Of a stretch of DNA of 64,000 nucleotides, positions 1 to 22,944 are shown piece after piece. Numbering within the stretch: position 1 is the first letter of the stretch; every line of letters begins with the position of its first letter. A program made the position numbers and the translations under genes. This DNA is from Amorphochlora amoebiformis (lineage: Eukaryota; Cercozoa; Chlorarachniophyceae): assembly GCA_054601695.1 (NCBI GenBank), contig BAAHQB010000116.1, forward strand, positions 496,001-560,000, read 5' to 3'. The notes beneath the pieces are model-generated. The model was not told the DNA's origin. It saw only the letters and a list, made by a program, of their open reading frames with translations, and did not search any database.

Positions 1-212
1 ACATACGCATATATATATATATGTATATAAATATATATACACATACATATGTATACATACATATATACATACATATTACATATACATTGGTTACAGAAAC
101 TCCATGTTCACCTACGATAAACACTCTTGTCAGCACACTTCCAACCCGATTGCTTTGTTCGCGACTCCAGAATTCTAACCGTCTATCTAAACTGTATATT
201 TGGGAAATCCAG

Positions 213-380
213 GAACGTAAGAACCTCAAGTTTACTGCTTTCTTAGCCGCAGGAATCATCATTGTGCTCACGGGCAGGCCGCGCGCGGGTATACTCGTGC
301 AGTCGTTTGGGCTGTATTATTTGCTGAAGAGTTTCTTATATATGCCTATCCAGTTTGTACGCACGTGGCTACGAATTTGA
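213..380 (+). CDS. GOT1-like Golgi vesicle transport protein, last exon (5' part outside window)
   Basis: This is the C-terminal end of a small multi-pass membrane protein resembling GOT1 (Golgi transport 1), which helps ER-Golgi or endosome-Golgi vesicle traffic. The exon follows a good acceptor (AAATCCAG at 205-212) and reads in phase 0 to a TGA at 378-380. The peptide starts ERKNLKFTAFLAAG, continues with a hydrophobic helix IIIVL, then GRPRAGILVQSFGLYYLLKSF. This matches the order in GOT1: a charged HKLKG-type loop, a helix ending in a Pro/Gly turn, a conserved Glu/Ser-x-Gly-Phe/Leu segment, and a short Phe/Tyr-rich end. Bases 97-212 are also open in this frame but do not resemble GOT1, so they may be intron. 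Earlier exons lie left of the window. Family identity is from memory of conserved features and is moderately secure. Confidence 0.6.
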   Translation, partial: ERKNLKFTAFLAAGIIIVLTGRPRAGILVQSFGLYYLLKSFLYMPIQFVRTWLRI

Positions 381-462
381 ATTTGGTTGCGGCAGTGCGG
401 CACATTAAATTACAATGTATCAATTATAAACTGTACAGAGCGGTGCAATTCCCAGTTAGTAT

Positions 463-502
<40 letters not shown>

Positions 503-674
503 AAATATATATATATACATACATATATAATATATATATATATATATAATATAATATAAATATATATATGTAGATATATATTTTTATATATATACGTATA
601 ATTATTAAGTAAATAATGCATCATAAGATAAATATATTACGAATAGTATGATATGTGAAAGTTTGCTTAAATGC

Positions 675-709
<35 letters not shown>

Positions 710-823
710 TATAATTAGATGTCAATCATGTATATATTTTTTACTTTTATAAATTGTTGTGACTACTATAAATATGATGCAATGCATACACTAGTACACG
801 TGTGTACACATATCTTATATATA

Positions 824-857
<34 letters not shown>

Positions 858-1513
858 TGGTATACTTGTGTATATTCAATATGACTCACATCTAATGTAT
901 ACATATATATTTATACTATACACGTATTTACAAAAATATGTACATATACATATTATATATTATATATATTATATGTATATATATATATATATAAAAATAT
1001 GTATATATATATATAAATATATATATACATATATATATATATATTATATGTGTGTTAATATTTTTTTAATTTTTAATCATCATTATCATATCCAGCAATA
1101 AGAAACAGAATCAGCCTAGAAAGCCCCGTGTAAAAGTTTAGATCCCGATTTCCCTCATCCCCTCACCATCTACACATACATGGCCTTATAATCACCCAAC
1201 ATATGCATATTTATAGGACACCAATCCCCCTCAATACCGTCTAACCACCCCCCCACGCACTGCTGCACCTGCAGGGCAATGCAGGCAACCAAGGTGGTCA
1301 AATCCATCAATGATATTTTAATCTTGATATCCAGATATCTAAGTATAATAGACAGACCACACGAAAGAATTCTTCGGCAGGCATGATGAATTCTTCGGCT
1401 GGCATGAGCAGGCTCAGAGCAGCATGACGAAAGGGTGTCAGAGGTGACCGATGCCATGGCACCCAAGGCGAGTCAAACGTCTGATTTCCTTCGGGGGCAT
1501 TTTCCTTCTCCAG
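381..1513. repeat. TA-rich intergenic stretch with possible short leader exon
   Basis: This stretch separates two same-strand genes. Bases 460-1060 are mostly (TA)n and TA-like repeats. Bases 1080-1513 are normal-complexity DNA. An ATG at 1279 opens MQATK followed by GTGGTC, a possible donor that would join in phase 0 to the acceptor before 1514; this could be the first coding exon of the next gene. A 21-bp near-tandem repeat containing GAATTCTTCGGC lies at about 1366-1408. No RNA gene was recognised. Confidence 0.5.
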
Positions 1514-2023
1514 GCCTTCTACTGTCTGCTATCCAACTCTCCAGCTAAACCTCAAACTCCAAAATGCGAAAACTATGGAAGTCTCTTTCTGTGTCTCCTC
1601 CGAACGAATCTAACGCGGGAGAATGGACCTCTTATGCACCCAGTCGCCCGTCATCCTTGGCACGATGGGATTTCTCACGCCAGCTCAGAAGCTTTACAAC
1701 CCTTTCCTGCCTCCTCCGTGAATCCGTGGGTTGGGGCCTATCTATGGGAACGGCCATATCTACCACCCCTTGAGATACAGATAGACAAAAATACAGGCGG
1801 CAACTACGTAGCTCGGATGCGGAATCGGGGTGTAGAAGTGATGTCAAGAGGGAAAACAGAGTGTAGGGGAGGGGAGGACGTATTGGTAGGGTATCTGGAG
1901 ACTACTGGGGGGAGGGAAGGAAGGGAGAAGAGGGTGGAGGGTCGGAGGAAGAGGGAGAGGATTGAATGGTAAAATATGTACAATATACATATATATATAT
2001 ATATATATTATATTTATAACATG

Positions 2024-2066
<43 letters not shown>

Positions 2067-2215
2067 TATACATATAAAGAATGTATAATATATACGTTAC
2101 AATATATTATATTATATATATATATATATATACTATATATATATATATATATATCTTTATATATATATATATATATTATATAATATATAAATATATATAT
2201 ATATATGTATATATT

Positions 2216-2273
<58 letters not shown>

Positions 2274-2297
2274 ATGTATACTATACGCGTATATATA

Positions 2298-2337
<40 letters not shown>

Positions 2338-2432
2338 GTGTGTGTGTGTGTGTATACATAATATAAATGTAAATAATATGCATTTATATATTACATATAT
2401 GTGTAAGCGAACATGAAGGTAGATATAGTACA

Positions 2433-2478
<46 letters not shown>

Positions 2479-2527
2479 TATGAACATTAATACATGTTAA
2501 ACATATTAAATTACATGTAAATATATA

Positions 2528-2560
<33 letters not shown>

Positions 2561-3101
2561 ATATTTTTATATATGTAATATATATATATATATATATATT
2601 AACCAATATGTGCACATACATTTATACACATGATTGCATATATACATACATATTTAGATATATACATATATACCATTTCATACATATTTCTATACATTTT
2701 ACACCAGGGATAATGGCATGATCTGGACACATCAATCCTCGCATCTCCCTCCCCAACCTCCCTCTATCGAGTCCCCCCTTCCCCACTTGCAAATGCCCCT
2801 CTCTCTCGACTCGAAACTTCCCATCTCTCCCTTTCCCCTCCCCGAACCCCCCTTCCCGGAGCAGGTACCCGCCCAGGTCCCTTCCTTTCCATCCACATCC
2901 GAGGGGCAGAGGAGATCTGTTGAGACGCGCGAGTACAGGCAGTGGCATGGATTTCCCGTGGAAGTGACGGGGAATATGGATGGGAGCACTGCGGAGGGCC
3001 TGTGGATATTTTTGAGGGAGAATGGAGGAGGGCTGAGGCTGGGTGGGGGGGGGGGGGATGAGCTTGTGGAGGGACTACAGGTGTGTATATATTTTCTATG
3101 A
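1514..3101 (+). CDS. hypothetical protein, two exons
   Basis: I do not recognise this protein. Exon 1514-1890 follows a strong pyrimidine-rich acceptor (CCTTCTCCAG) and ends TTGGTAGG|GTATCT in phase 2. Exon 2708-3080 or 2708-3101 joins in matching phase. The first exon encodes [15 protein letters not shown] near its end. The second is Pro/Ser-rich (about 45 residues rich in P, S, L) and then more ordinary, ending [14 protein letters not shown]. At 3080 either a GTGTGT donor is used, or the frame runs seven more codons to a TGA at 3099-3101. If the donor is used, the exons could be the 5' end of the next gene, but its first exon (5148) looks like a genuine ATG start. Another reading frame across 1564-1773 is also open, so the frame is not certain. 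A run of about 13 G at 3045 could hide a frameshift. Confidence 0.4.
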
Positions 3102-3205
3102 ATATAATGTATAATATAGCTGAGGCTGGGTGGGGGGGGGGGGAATGAGCTTGTGGAGGGACTACAGGTGTGTATATGTTTTCTATGAATATAATGTATA
3201 ATATA
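3032..3205 (+). repeat. ~86-bp tandem duplication of an exon end plus its splice donor
   Basis: Bases 3032-3118 and 3119-3205 are near-identical. The unit runs from GCTGAGGCTGGG through a G-run, GAGCTTGTGGAGGGACTACAG, the GTGTGT donor and the first ~35 bases of the following spacer. The copies differ mainly in G-run length and a few substitutions. A (TA)n tract follows immediately. Confidence 0.85.
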
Positions 3206-3441
3206 TATATATATATATATATATATTATGTATTGATACACAAATGTATGATATTCACACATACATGTGTATATACATATATTATATATAATATATATAT
3301 ATATATATATATTTGGATATATTATATAATATATATATTATATATATATAGGTATATATGTATCTAAGACAAACTGTAGACTATCTATTATTCATTTATT
3401 TATTTATATTTTCATATATATAATATATATTATTATATATA

Positions 3442-3480
<39 letters not shown>

Positions 3481-3578
3481 TGTGCATAAATATAAATTGT
3501 GAAATAGTCACATACATTAGAATGCGTATATACTTCATATTCTATAGGTATATTGAGGTGTGTGCTGTTATACATAGA

Positions 3579-3612
<34 letters not shown>

Positions 3613-3914
3613 AATATATATATATATATATATTTATTATATATTTTTTATATGTATTTATACGTATACATCACTAGGCTAATACGCGCATATGCATTAT
3701 CTACTCATGAAGATATACATATTATATATTATATATATATATATATATATGTATATTTAGATGTAAAGATATTTATATAAACGTACAAAGAGTTTAAACA
3801 TACATATACATACCACATACACATATGCTTTTACATAATTATTCATAGTATATATACATATATATACATATATATGTATATATATATGTGTGTATATATG
3901 TAATTATATAAATA

Positions 3915-3948
<34 letters not shown>

Positions 3949-4197
3949 CATATGTATTTAAATATTGAAGGGATTATGGAAGTAGATACATACATATATT
4001 TATCTGCGTAATTTTGATTGGTTATTCCGTGTTGTTTCTTGTTTGTTGAGTTCGTTTTTTTATATGTTGTGCTTTATTTCAATTTTTTATATTGTGCTTT
4101 CATGCCTTCTCTGGATTCACCTTGTCCCGCTGCTGAAGGTGTTTCTAAACAAGGAGGGTTATAGGTTGCCTATTTATATTTGTCATACCATATATGC

Positions 4198-4250
<53 letters not shown>

Positions 4251-4371
4251 GTGTATTTATATATATGTCTATATTTATATCGTACACATGAATATATACA
4301 ATATACATATACATACATATATATATATATGTGTATGAAAATACGTATCTGTGTACGTATATATGAATTTG

Positions 4372-4416
<45 letters not shown>

Positions 4417-4472
4417 AATATATTGCGTTTAATATATACAATACAAATAATATATTGTACACAGCAGTATTT

Positions 4473-4533
<61 letters not shown>

Positions 4534-4587
4534 TGTTTGTATTAAAATGTACATATTTATCAAATATATAAATAGTACGTACGGTTT

Positions 4588-4653
<66 letters not shown>

Positions 4654-4661
4654 CTTGATTC

Positions 4662-4701
<40 letters not shown>

Positions 4702-4915
4702 ATATAATATATATATAGATACATACCTACATATATATGTATAGTATATATGTACACTTCTGTAACATGTATGCATAATTGTATAGTCATATACATGTAT
4801 ATATATATAGAAAAATACATAAACATGTGTACACTTCAGTTGCGTGTAGGTATATTGTGTGTGTTTGATTTCTGCGCATGTGGTCGAAGTATTTTGTGCA
4901 ACTCATACAGTCTAC

Positions 4916-4963
<48 letters not shown>

Positions 4964-5147
4964 TATATAGCCCAATAGATTCATTCAGAGAATGCGACAC
5001 GCAAGGAGAGAGGGAGATGAACACAAAGAAATAGAGAAGTGGGAGAGAGAAATGAGATGCTCGAAGCAAAAATGAGCTATGATTCGAGAGATGAAAAAGA
5101 GCTGAGAGAAAAGGGAACGCGAGGGGCCACGACAAAAAAGGAGAGAA
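3206..5147. repeat. TA-rich spacer with purine-rich segment
   Basis: This stretch consists mostly of (TA)n, (TATG)n and (CATA)n microsatellites (for example ten CATA-like units at 3578-3606, and long TA runs at 4204-4248, 4478-4529, 4591-4637 and 4917-4961). Bases 3990-4175 are non-repetitive, T-rich and show no convincing exon. Bases 4985-5147 are purine-rich (GAGAGA-like, degenerate) without a supported open frame. Confidence 0.6.
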
Positions 5148-14885
<9,738 letters not shown>

Positions 14886-15464
14886 ATTTCGGAAACTGTA
14901 GTAAGCTGGTTGTAGTGCCACCAAGACTACTAATGCGAACCATTTGATAATCATATACACACATACTTACTCAGCGCTGCTTTGCCAATTTCCGAGTATT
15001 AGTGCAAATATCTTTAGGCCGTCTCCTAGATAGTCTAGAGTTATGTTGTAATCTCTAGATCTAGGTAATGCTAGAAATAGTATTTTATTACGATATTACG
15101 CTAGAGCTAGTACTTCAAGAGAGAACTTAATCTAGTTAATTCTAAGGCCTCTAGTATCCAGAGTTACTAGACTAAGCTATAGCTGTACGATAACTCGATG
15201 TACTCGGTGTGTATGTATTATATACATCTAGTACATATATATATATATATATATATACATACTAGATATATATATAATACATAGATATTTATACTAGTTC
15301 TAGTAGTTATGCTATGGCACAGATGATATCTAGATCATATATATATTATATATGTATATAATCTATATATGCTAGATATATTCCTAGCCATGGAATGATA
15401 TGCATCTATAATATGTGTAAATCGTACATTAGCCATGGAATGTTTTATATAAAATTTCGAAAGT
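14886..15464. other. CTAG-rich spacer between converging genes
   Basis: This spacer lies between the TAG of the hypothetical gene (+) and the TAA of the kinase (-). Except for a short TA run at 15230-15256 it is not microsatellite. It contains well over a dozen CTAG tetramers, in contexts such as TCTAGATCTAGG and ACTAGTTCTAGTAG, far above the about two expected by chance. No gene was seen. It presumably contains both 3' UTRs and polyadenylation signals. Confidence 0.65.
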
Positions 15465-15775
15465 TTAATAAATCGCAACTCGGTCGATCAGGCAGACTTT
15501 CGAAACTAAAATTAATAGTCGAAGAGCGCAAACTAGATGTAAAAAAAATCAGCTGTGGGTGATTAAGAATATGATCATTCACACACAGACTGTCGTTTCT
15601 CGAAACGTGCCCGGACAAAGTCTTGCGGCCTATCGAGAGCGAATGGGGCACCACCTGTGACGGCCCCAATAAGGTTGCTGGTAGTTTGGTTAGATCCTTC
15701 TATCCAGGTGTGTTTGAGGAGCTTCGAGGCACTAGGTCGTTTCTAAATGGTAGTGTTTTCTTTTTACCACATATT

Positions 15776-15812
<37 letters not shown>

Positions 15813-17114
15813 CAGGTGTATATAAATAATTTCTATATTGTATACAGTTCCATAGTATACACATGTAAACATCATACTTACACACATGGTAACAAATATG
15901 TACAGTGTCTATCCATATAAAATACGTATATACTATATTTATATATATATAGATATCAAAAAAATGTGTAAAATTATATATGTATGTAACATATATGTAT
16001 GTACATATATATATGTATGTGTGTATGTATATGTATATATATAAATATATAATATATATATATATATAAATATATAATATATATATATGTGTGTGTCAGA
16101 CACGATATGAGTATTTCGCATAAAAAGATTTTTTATACATGTATATGCATATATATATATATATATATATGTGTGTGATTTGTTATGATAATGTTAAATG
16201 TTAACCTTAGGATCAATTGTAAGTGCCAAGGTTAAGAAATTCTTGGCGTCAGACGACATCTTCTTCCACGATTCGCCAGGAAACTCAACTTTCTTGTCTT
16301 GAACCTGATATAGACATATATATATATATATATGTATGTATATATATATGTATATGTGTATATATATATGTATATGTATATGTACGTAGTATTTATATAC
16401 ATATAGATTGTTAATTAATAGGGAAGAAAAACACATAAACCTTCTGCATCTCGTTTACGTACGTCCAAAAAGGCCGATTTAGTGCCTCCTCCTCATCTAT
16501 CGCGACAAATGGCGGCCTGCAGATATATTAGAGGATTTCTGATAGACTAAGAGGATTCCAAGAGATTTTTGTTATGAAGTTAAACATTATTTTACCCATA
16601 TTATTTTAGTATGCATGTATTCTATTCTATACATGCAAATATGTATATATATATATATGTGTGTGTGTGTATTTATCATTATATGTACATCCTACACCAA
16701 CTTATATGCTTTAGGGGACAACGTCCGTTGTAATTCGATTCTTAGATATAGCTAGTGGAAAGAAACACTTACGTTCCGCAGAGTAAGATATACACTATCA
16801 CCCCGAGGGACCTGAGAATTTAAGTATGCAATATTTAAAAATGTACACATGCAGAAAGTGTGCAAAATCGGGATATAGAAATAAACGATTCAGTGTGCGT
16901 TCAGATTACCAGATATCACAAGACGAATCGTATGGGTGACCAGAGAACACCTCCGGCTGTTAGAATCATAAAGAAATTATAATGTGTATATTAGAGTTTT
17001 ATTCTGTAAGTGCACTTATATATAATTTCTTATAAAAATGGAGTAAAGTACCGCACAGTATCCTTGGGTTCCAAGCTGCTGTGTGAGTAGCGAGTCCCCT
17101 TCAGACGTATCTAA

Positions 17115-17167
<53 letters not shown>

Positions 17168-17281
17168 CATAATACATACATACAAATACAAAATATCCCA
17201 TGTGTCCATGCATAATATCTATACACACGTATATTATGTGTATATATTATATGTATATATATTATATATATATATATATTT

Positions 17282-17354
<73 letters not shown>

Positions 17355-17489
17355 TCGTATATACATTATACGTATGTATGTATTACATATACATTTGTAG
17401 TATAATATGCACATCAATTAGCGTATATGCAAACAAAAATCTATTTGTGCACACATGTGTATATGCAAGATGTTCATCAAATGCATAAT

Positions 17490-17534
<45 letters not shown>

Positions 17535-17548
17535 TTAGACATACACAT

Positions 17549-17598
<50 letters not shown>

Positions 17599-17843
17599 GT
17601 GTACATATATATACACATATATATATGTATGAGACATATGGACATGCACATATATAAATATAAACATACGTAAGACGGTATCTGTTAGTGAAGGTTTGTC
17701 GTTAGTGTTGAGTACCCTTCGCGAATCCAAAATCGGAGATTTTGATTGATGCATTCTCGTCAAAGGATGAGTACAGGATATTTTCAGGCTTCATATCTAC
17801 GGTTAATATAAAATTTTCATATTGGATTGTATTGCTTTGTGGC

Positions 17844-17897
<54 letters not shown>

Positions 17898-18842
17898 CTT
17901 CCGGCATATATCTCCCTGCGAGGGAGGCTAGGCTTATTCAGGGTTTATGTTGAGGGTAGGATAGAGTTGGGTTGCTCACGATGCAGTTTCCCATGCTACG
18001 AAAGAGTTGGGGAGATTGTTGCATACTATTTCATTTTTGCATGACGTAATACTATGTGTATATATTTGTATATATATTATATTCTTTATATAAATGGTTA
18101 TGCATATAATATACATTAAATACAATAATGTACACCTCGATGGACGATGCCCTGATCGTGCATGTACGCTAACGCGCTCAGCATCTACAGAATATTCCAT
18201 AATATATATACACATATATATATACATATATATATATATATAAGCACATGACAAATATGTGCATTTATGTATACAATAACATTATAATACATTATGTTAA
18301 ACTATAGAATATTCCATTACATCTGTTTACACACATATATATATATGTGTATGTATATATGTGTGTATATATGTATATATAATACCTGTTTGGTAATATG
18401 CGACGCATCCTTTTCTGAAAACTGTTTCTGATCTAGAATTCGATCGAAGAGCTCCCCTCCATAGCTTAACATATAAACTTATCATTTTCTAGATAAATAT
18501 TTCTTATTTTTTCCACATATGGTACTCCTTAAAACTCCATAGCCCGGTCATATGCAGTACATATATTCTGTATATATGTATGTATATATATATATATATA
18601 TATATATGCATATAATATGTATATATATATATGTATATATATAATGCATCTATGTATATGCTCCGAGTGAGGGCTTGGGAGGTGTATCGGATTGGAAGTG
18701 TTGGGTTACGCGAGTTCTTGGACAATGTAGATGAAGTCTGTGGTTTCGAAGAAATCGACCATCCCGATGATGTTTTCGTGTTTCATTTTCGCCTGGTAAT
18801 AGTATGTATACAATATTTATTCAGCCTTTTTTTTGTACACAC

Positions 18843-18873
<31 letters not shown>

Positions 18874-19322
18874 TATATATATATATGTTTACATGTGTGT
18901 AATATATGTATGCATATTGTGTGATCATCTACTACATTACTACCATGATCTTGATTTCCTGCCGGAAGGTTTCTGTATCTAGAGATGAGTTTTGTTTCGA
19001 TATTATCTGGAAATTTCAAGAAATTAGTTTATGTGCTCATATATTTGCTCTCACGTATGTGTGTAGTTGTTACCTTGACTGCGTATTCTTTCCTAGACGA
19101 GTTTTCAACACAAAGCTTCACCACTGCCGTTAGCCCAGAGCCTAGCTCCATATCATCCTATTTATATGTAATATTTATATGTAATATGGAACGTGCATAT
19201 TATTCATAATATACATATATATGTGTGTATTTATTTTTGTATATATGACATATTTATATTCAAGGAATTATTTGAGTTTACCTGAATTGAGTATTTTAAC
19301 TCAAACCTCTGCAATACCTACA

Positions 19323-19367
<45 letters not shown>

Positions 19368-19668
19368 GTATATTCCAAATTCCAAAATTCCAAATCTGAA
19401 ATAGATATCCCTACACACCCTTGAATCTCTTAAAGCCGAAACGGTAACCTTTTTATCCTTGGCGGCAGATTGAATTGCGCTCGTTTCCCCCATCTTATGT
19501 GCGCGCTAAAATTATATATATATATATATATATGTATAAATACATAAAATATAATTCACTGTACATGTAAGTGTGAATACATATAATACGAGTATTGCGT
19601 ACATGCATGTACCAGTATAACATACATACATACATACATACATACATACATACAACTTACATACGTAC

Positions 19669-19726
<58 letters not shown>

Positions 19727-19777
19727 ATATATACACACACATGTGTGTGTGTGTAACATATGTAAATACACACACAC

Positions 19778-19810
<33 letters not shown>

Positions 19811-20437
19811 TATATAATGTGTAAAGAGAGAGCACCATAGCTTCAATAAGAGATGCTAAATCATCATCTTCTCCCGGCGCAGGCTTGGAAGGTTTCTAAT
19901 ATTATATAGATACACACACATATATTCGTGTAAATACGTTATATATATATATATATATATAATATATATATATATATATACATAATAGATATGCAAGTCT
20001 TATGTGTGAAGTGACAGATTTCATAGACATAAATTTGCACACATATGTGTGCATATATACATGTATATATATTTGTACATACACACTATATGTGTATATT
20101 CGTGTGTATAAGTGCGCATCTACATGTACACAAACAACATATATAACACAGACACGCATATTATACATATAAATAAATAAATATACACATATATACACAT
20201 ATATATATGAACATATATAAATATCTATGTAGGTGGGGTGTATTTGTGAGAGGAAAGGGATGAGAGAAGGATGAGATGGAGATGGATATGGACACGAAAA
20301 AGATACAGATAAAAGACTGATTGCCAGGGAGATTGTAAGGAAGTCCTACAAGTATAAAACTATCTTTTGTTCTGATATCTCTCTCATATACATACACATG
20401 GACATCATATATATGTATATGTGTATATATATATTAT

Positions 20438-20471
<34 letters not shown>

Positions 20472-20658
20472 TTTCTGTGTATATATGTATATATCGCAAT
20501 ACTAGACCTTAAGAGAGTTTTTGCTCGCAGTGCCAGGCTTAGGAGTGATTGCTCGCTTTTCCACTGACTGATATATTTACACAATTGACATGTATGCTTG
20601 ATGCATGTATTACACAACTATCATATATTTACATACAAATATATTAATATATATTTTA

Positions 20659-20699
<41 letters not shown>

Positions 20700-20744
20700 C
20701 ATATTTGTAAATAGATGCACATATGTACAACATGTACTACTAAG

Positions 20745-20796
<52 letters not shown>

Positions 20797-20945
20797 ATAT
20801 TTTTATATACATATATATAATATATCTATATATACGTATATATAGTTATAGTTACATAACATCCACGCATGCCAAAAATATTGACCTCCATTGCTTTACG
20901 GGCTATTTTGGGCACTGCCGTAAACTGGAGATATGTTGATCTTAT

Positions 20946-20978
<33 letters not shown>

Positions 20979-21144
20979 CTAATATATATATATATATATT
21001 TATATATATATGTACATATTTACAACTAAACATATGTATATATTATATATATTATATATATATATATATATATGTATATAAATGTGTGTATATTTATGGA
21101 CATGTGTGCATGTAGTATACATATTTAAAATAATATATATATAC

Positions 21145-21204
<60 letters not shown>

Positions 21205-21314
21205 GTAATATATACATATGTATAATATATATGTATATAAATGTGTATCTGACGTTATTATCACCATTAAAACTTCATAATATTTATTTGTATACACATA
21301 TACACACACACACG

Positions 21315-21383
<69 letters not shown>

Positions 21384-22186
21384 AATGTATGAAAAATAAT
21401 AACATTACGCTCTTCATAGCATCCGCCCTCTTTGTTACACGCTTCTGATTGTGATATTGTCAATGTTACTCAGATTGGGCTTAGGGTTTCAATTTGGGAA
21501 AAACCTTCTCGTTCTTAGATGACTTCGACTTGGTCTCCTTACTCTAGAAGAGTATTACACGTTACATTTATACACAATTATATATAAATACATATATTTA
21601 TACATGTAAATATAATAATAATAATAATATACATACATACACAGAAATCTATATACACTGTGCTACATTACACATAATATACATAATAGATTTTATGATT
21701 TTCTATGTATGTATACTATAAATGAATGTATGCTGTACCTTAGGCTCGGGCTTGCGGCCATACGCACGCAGTTTGATCTCGCGTTTCTGTTCGGTGCATT
21801 TCGGTTAGGTAAAGGTTTGGCTTTGAACTTATGGGAAACCTTATTGGGTATGGGTGATATGGGAGTGTTACTTTGCACGGGTGGTTATGGATTAGCACAA
21901 TATTGGTTTTGAATGCTGTAGGGTGAGATACAATGGGGATGGGTTAAAGGTTTGGGTTTGGTAGGAGATACCGTGTCTGCTAATTCACGCTTTTGCATGT
22001 CGAAGAATTTCTTTAGCTGGCTTACCGATCTGTGATTTTATGGGTATGCGATTTTATGAATATGAGTATATACATATTTTTTAATATTGTTAACACGTAA
22101 ATGGTTTGCACGTCGAAGGAGATGGACACTGAATTGGGAGCATGTACAGAGATGGAAAGAGCGAGAAGGACCGAGGAAAGGAAAAT

Positions 22187-22252
<66 letters not shown>

Positions 22253-22313
22253 TATATATATACGTATATTATATACATGTACATACATACACACACACAC
22301 ACAAATATATATT

Positions 22314-22392
<79 letters not shown>

Positions 22393-22913
22393 ACGTGCAA
22401 ATGTGTGTGTGTGTACACACGTACATGAATATGTATATGGACATGTACATTCCTATGTACACATCTACATTTCTATATACTACGGACGCATATGCACGGG
22501 AGTACGAAAACACAATACTTCATGGGTATAAGACGGAAGAGAGGGAGGAGTATAAAGGCTACAGGAAAGAGATTAGATAGGAATAACGTTGTGGGAGCCG
22601 GCTTCTTCACGGGTGGGGTACGGTTCCGTCTCTTGGTTTTGGATGCTCTACCGAAACCCTAAGTACATGAGAATATATGTGCAATGTAAAGGTTAAATAC
22701 ACCTGGGACAAAAAATAATTAGATATGTTCATACATATATATGTAAAAATTTTTTAAATATATACCTTTACATACAAAATTTGCAGGTATCAACATGTCT
22801 GTGTGCATGTACCTCTCTTTTTGACTTAACGGTGGGAGTTGTCGAGCCACGAGGCACTCGCGGTGAAGTTGGTCTGTATGTTTATATCTATTCCATATGT
22901 ATATAATAAATAT

Positions 22914-22944
<31 letters not shown>

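Noticed and set aside
2732-3262. Minus-strand 176-codon frame with repeated HTCSPSTSS segments
   Set aside because: It is antisense to exon 2708-3080. The internal peptide repeat is the 86-bp tandem duplication.
4043-4140. Hydrophobic exon candidate (IVLSCLLWIHLVPLLK)
   Set aside because: It has a GTGTTT donor, but no acceptor in a usable position and no phase-consistent neighbour.
21709-21912. Plus-strand 67-codon frame ([14 protein letters not shown]...)
   Set aside because: It overlaps kinase exon 21739-21786 on the opposite strand, whose phase and splice sites fit the kinase model. The plus frame has no supporting exons.
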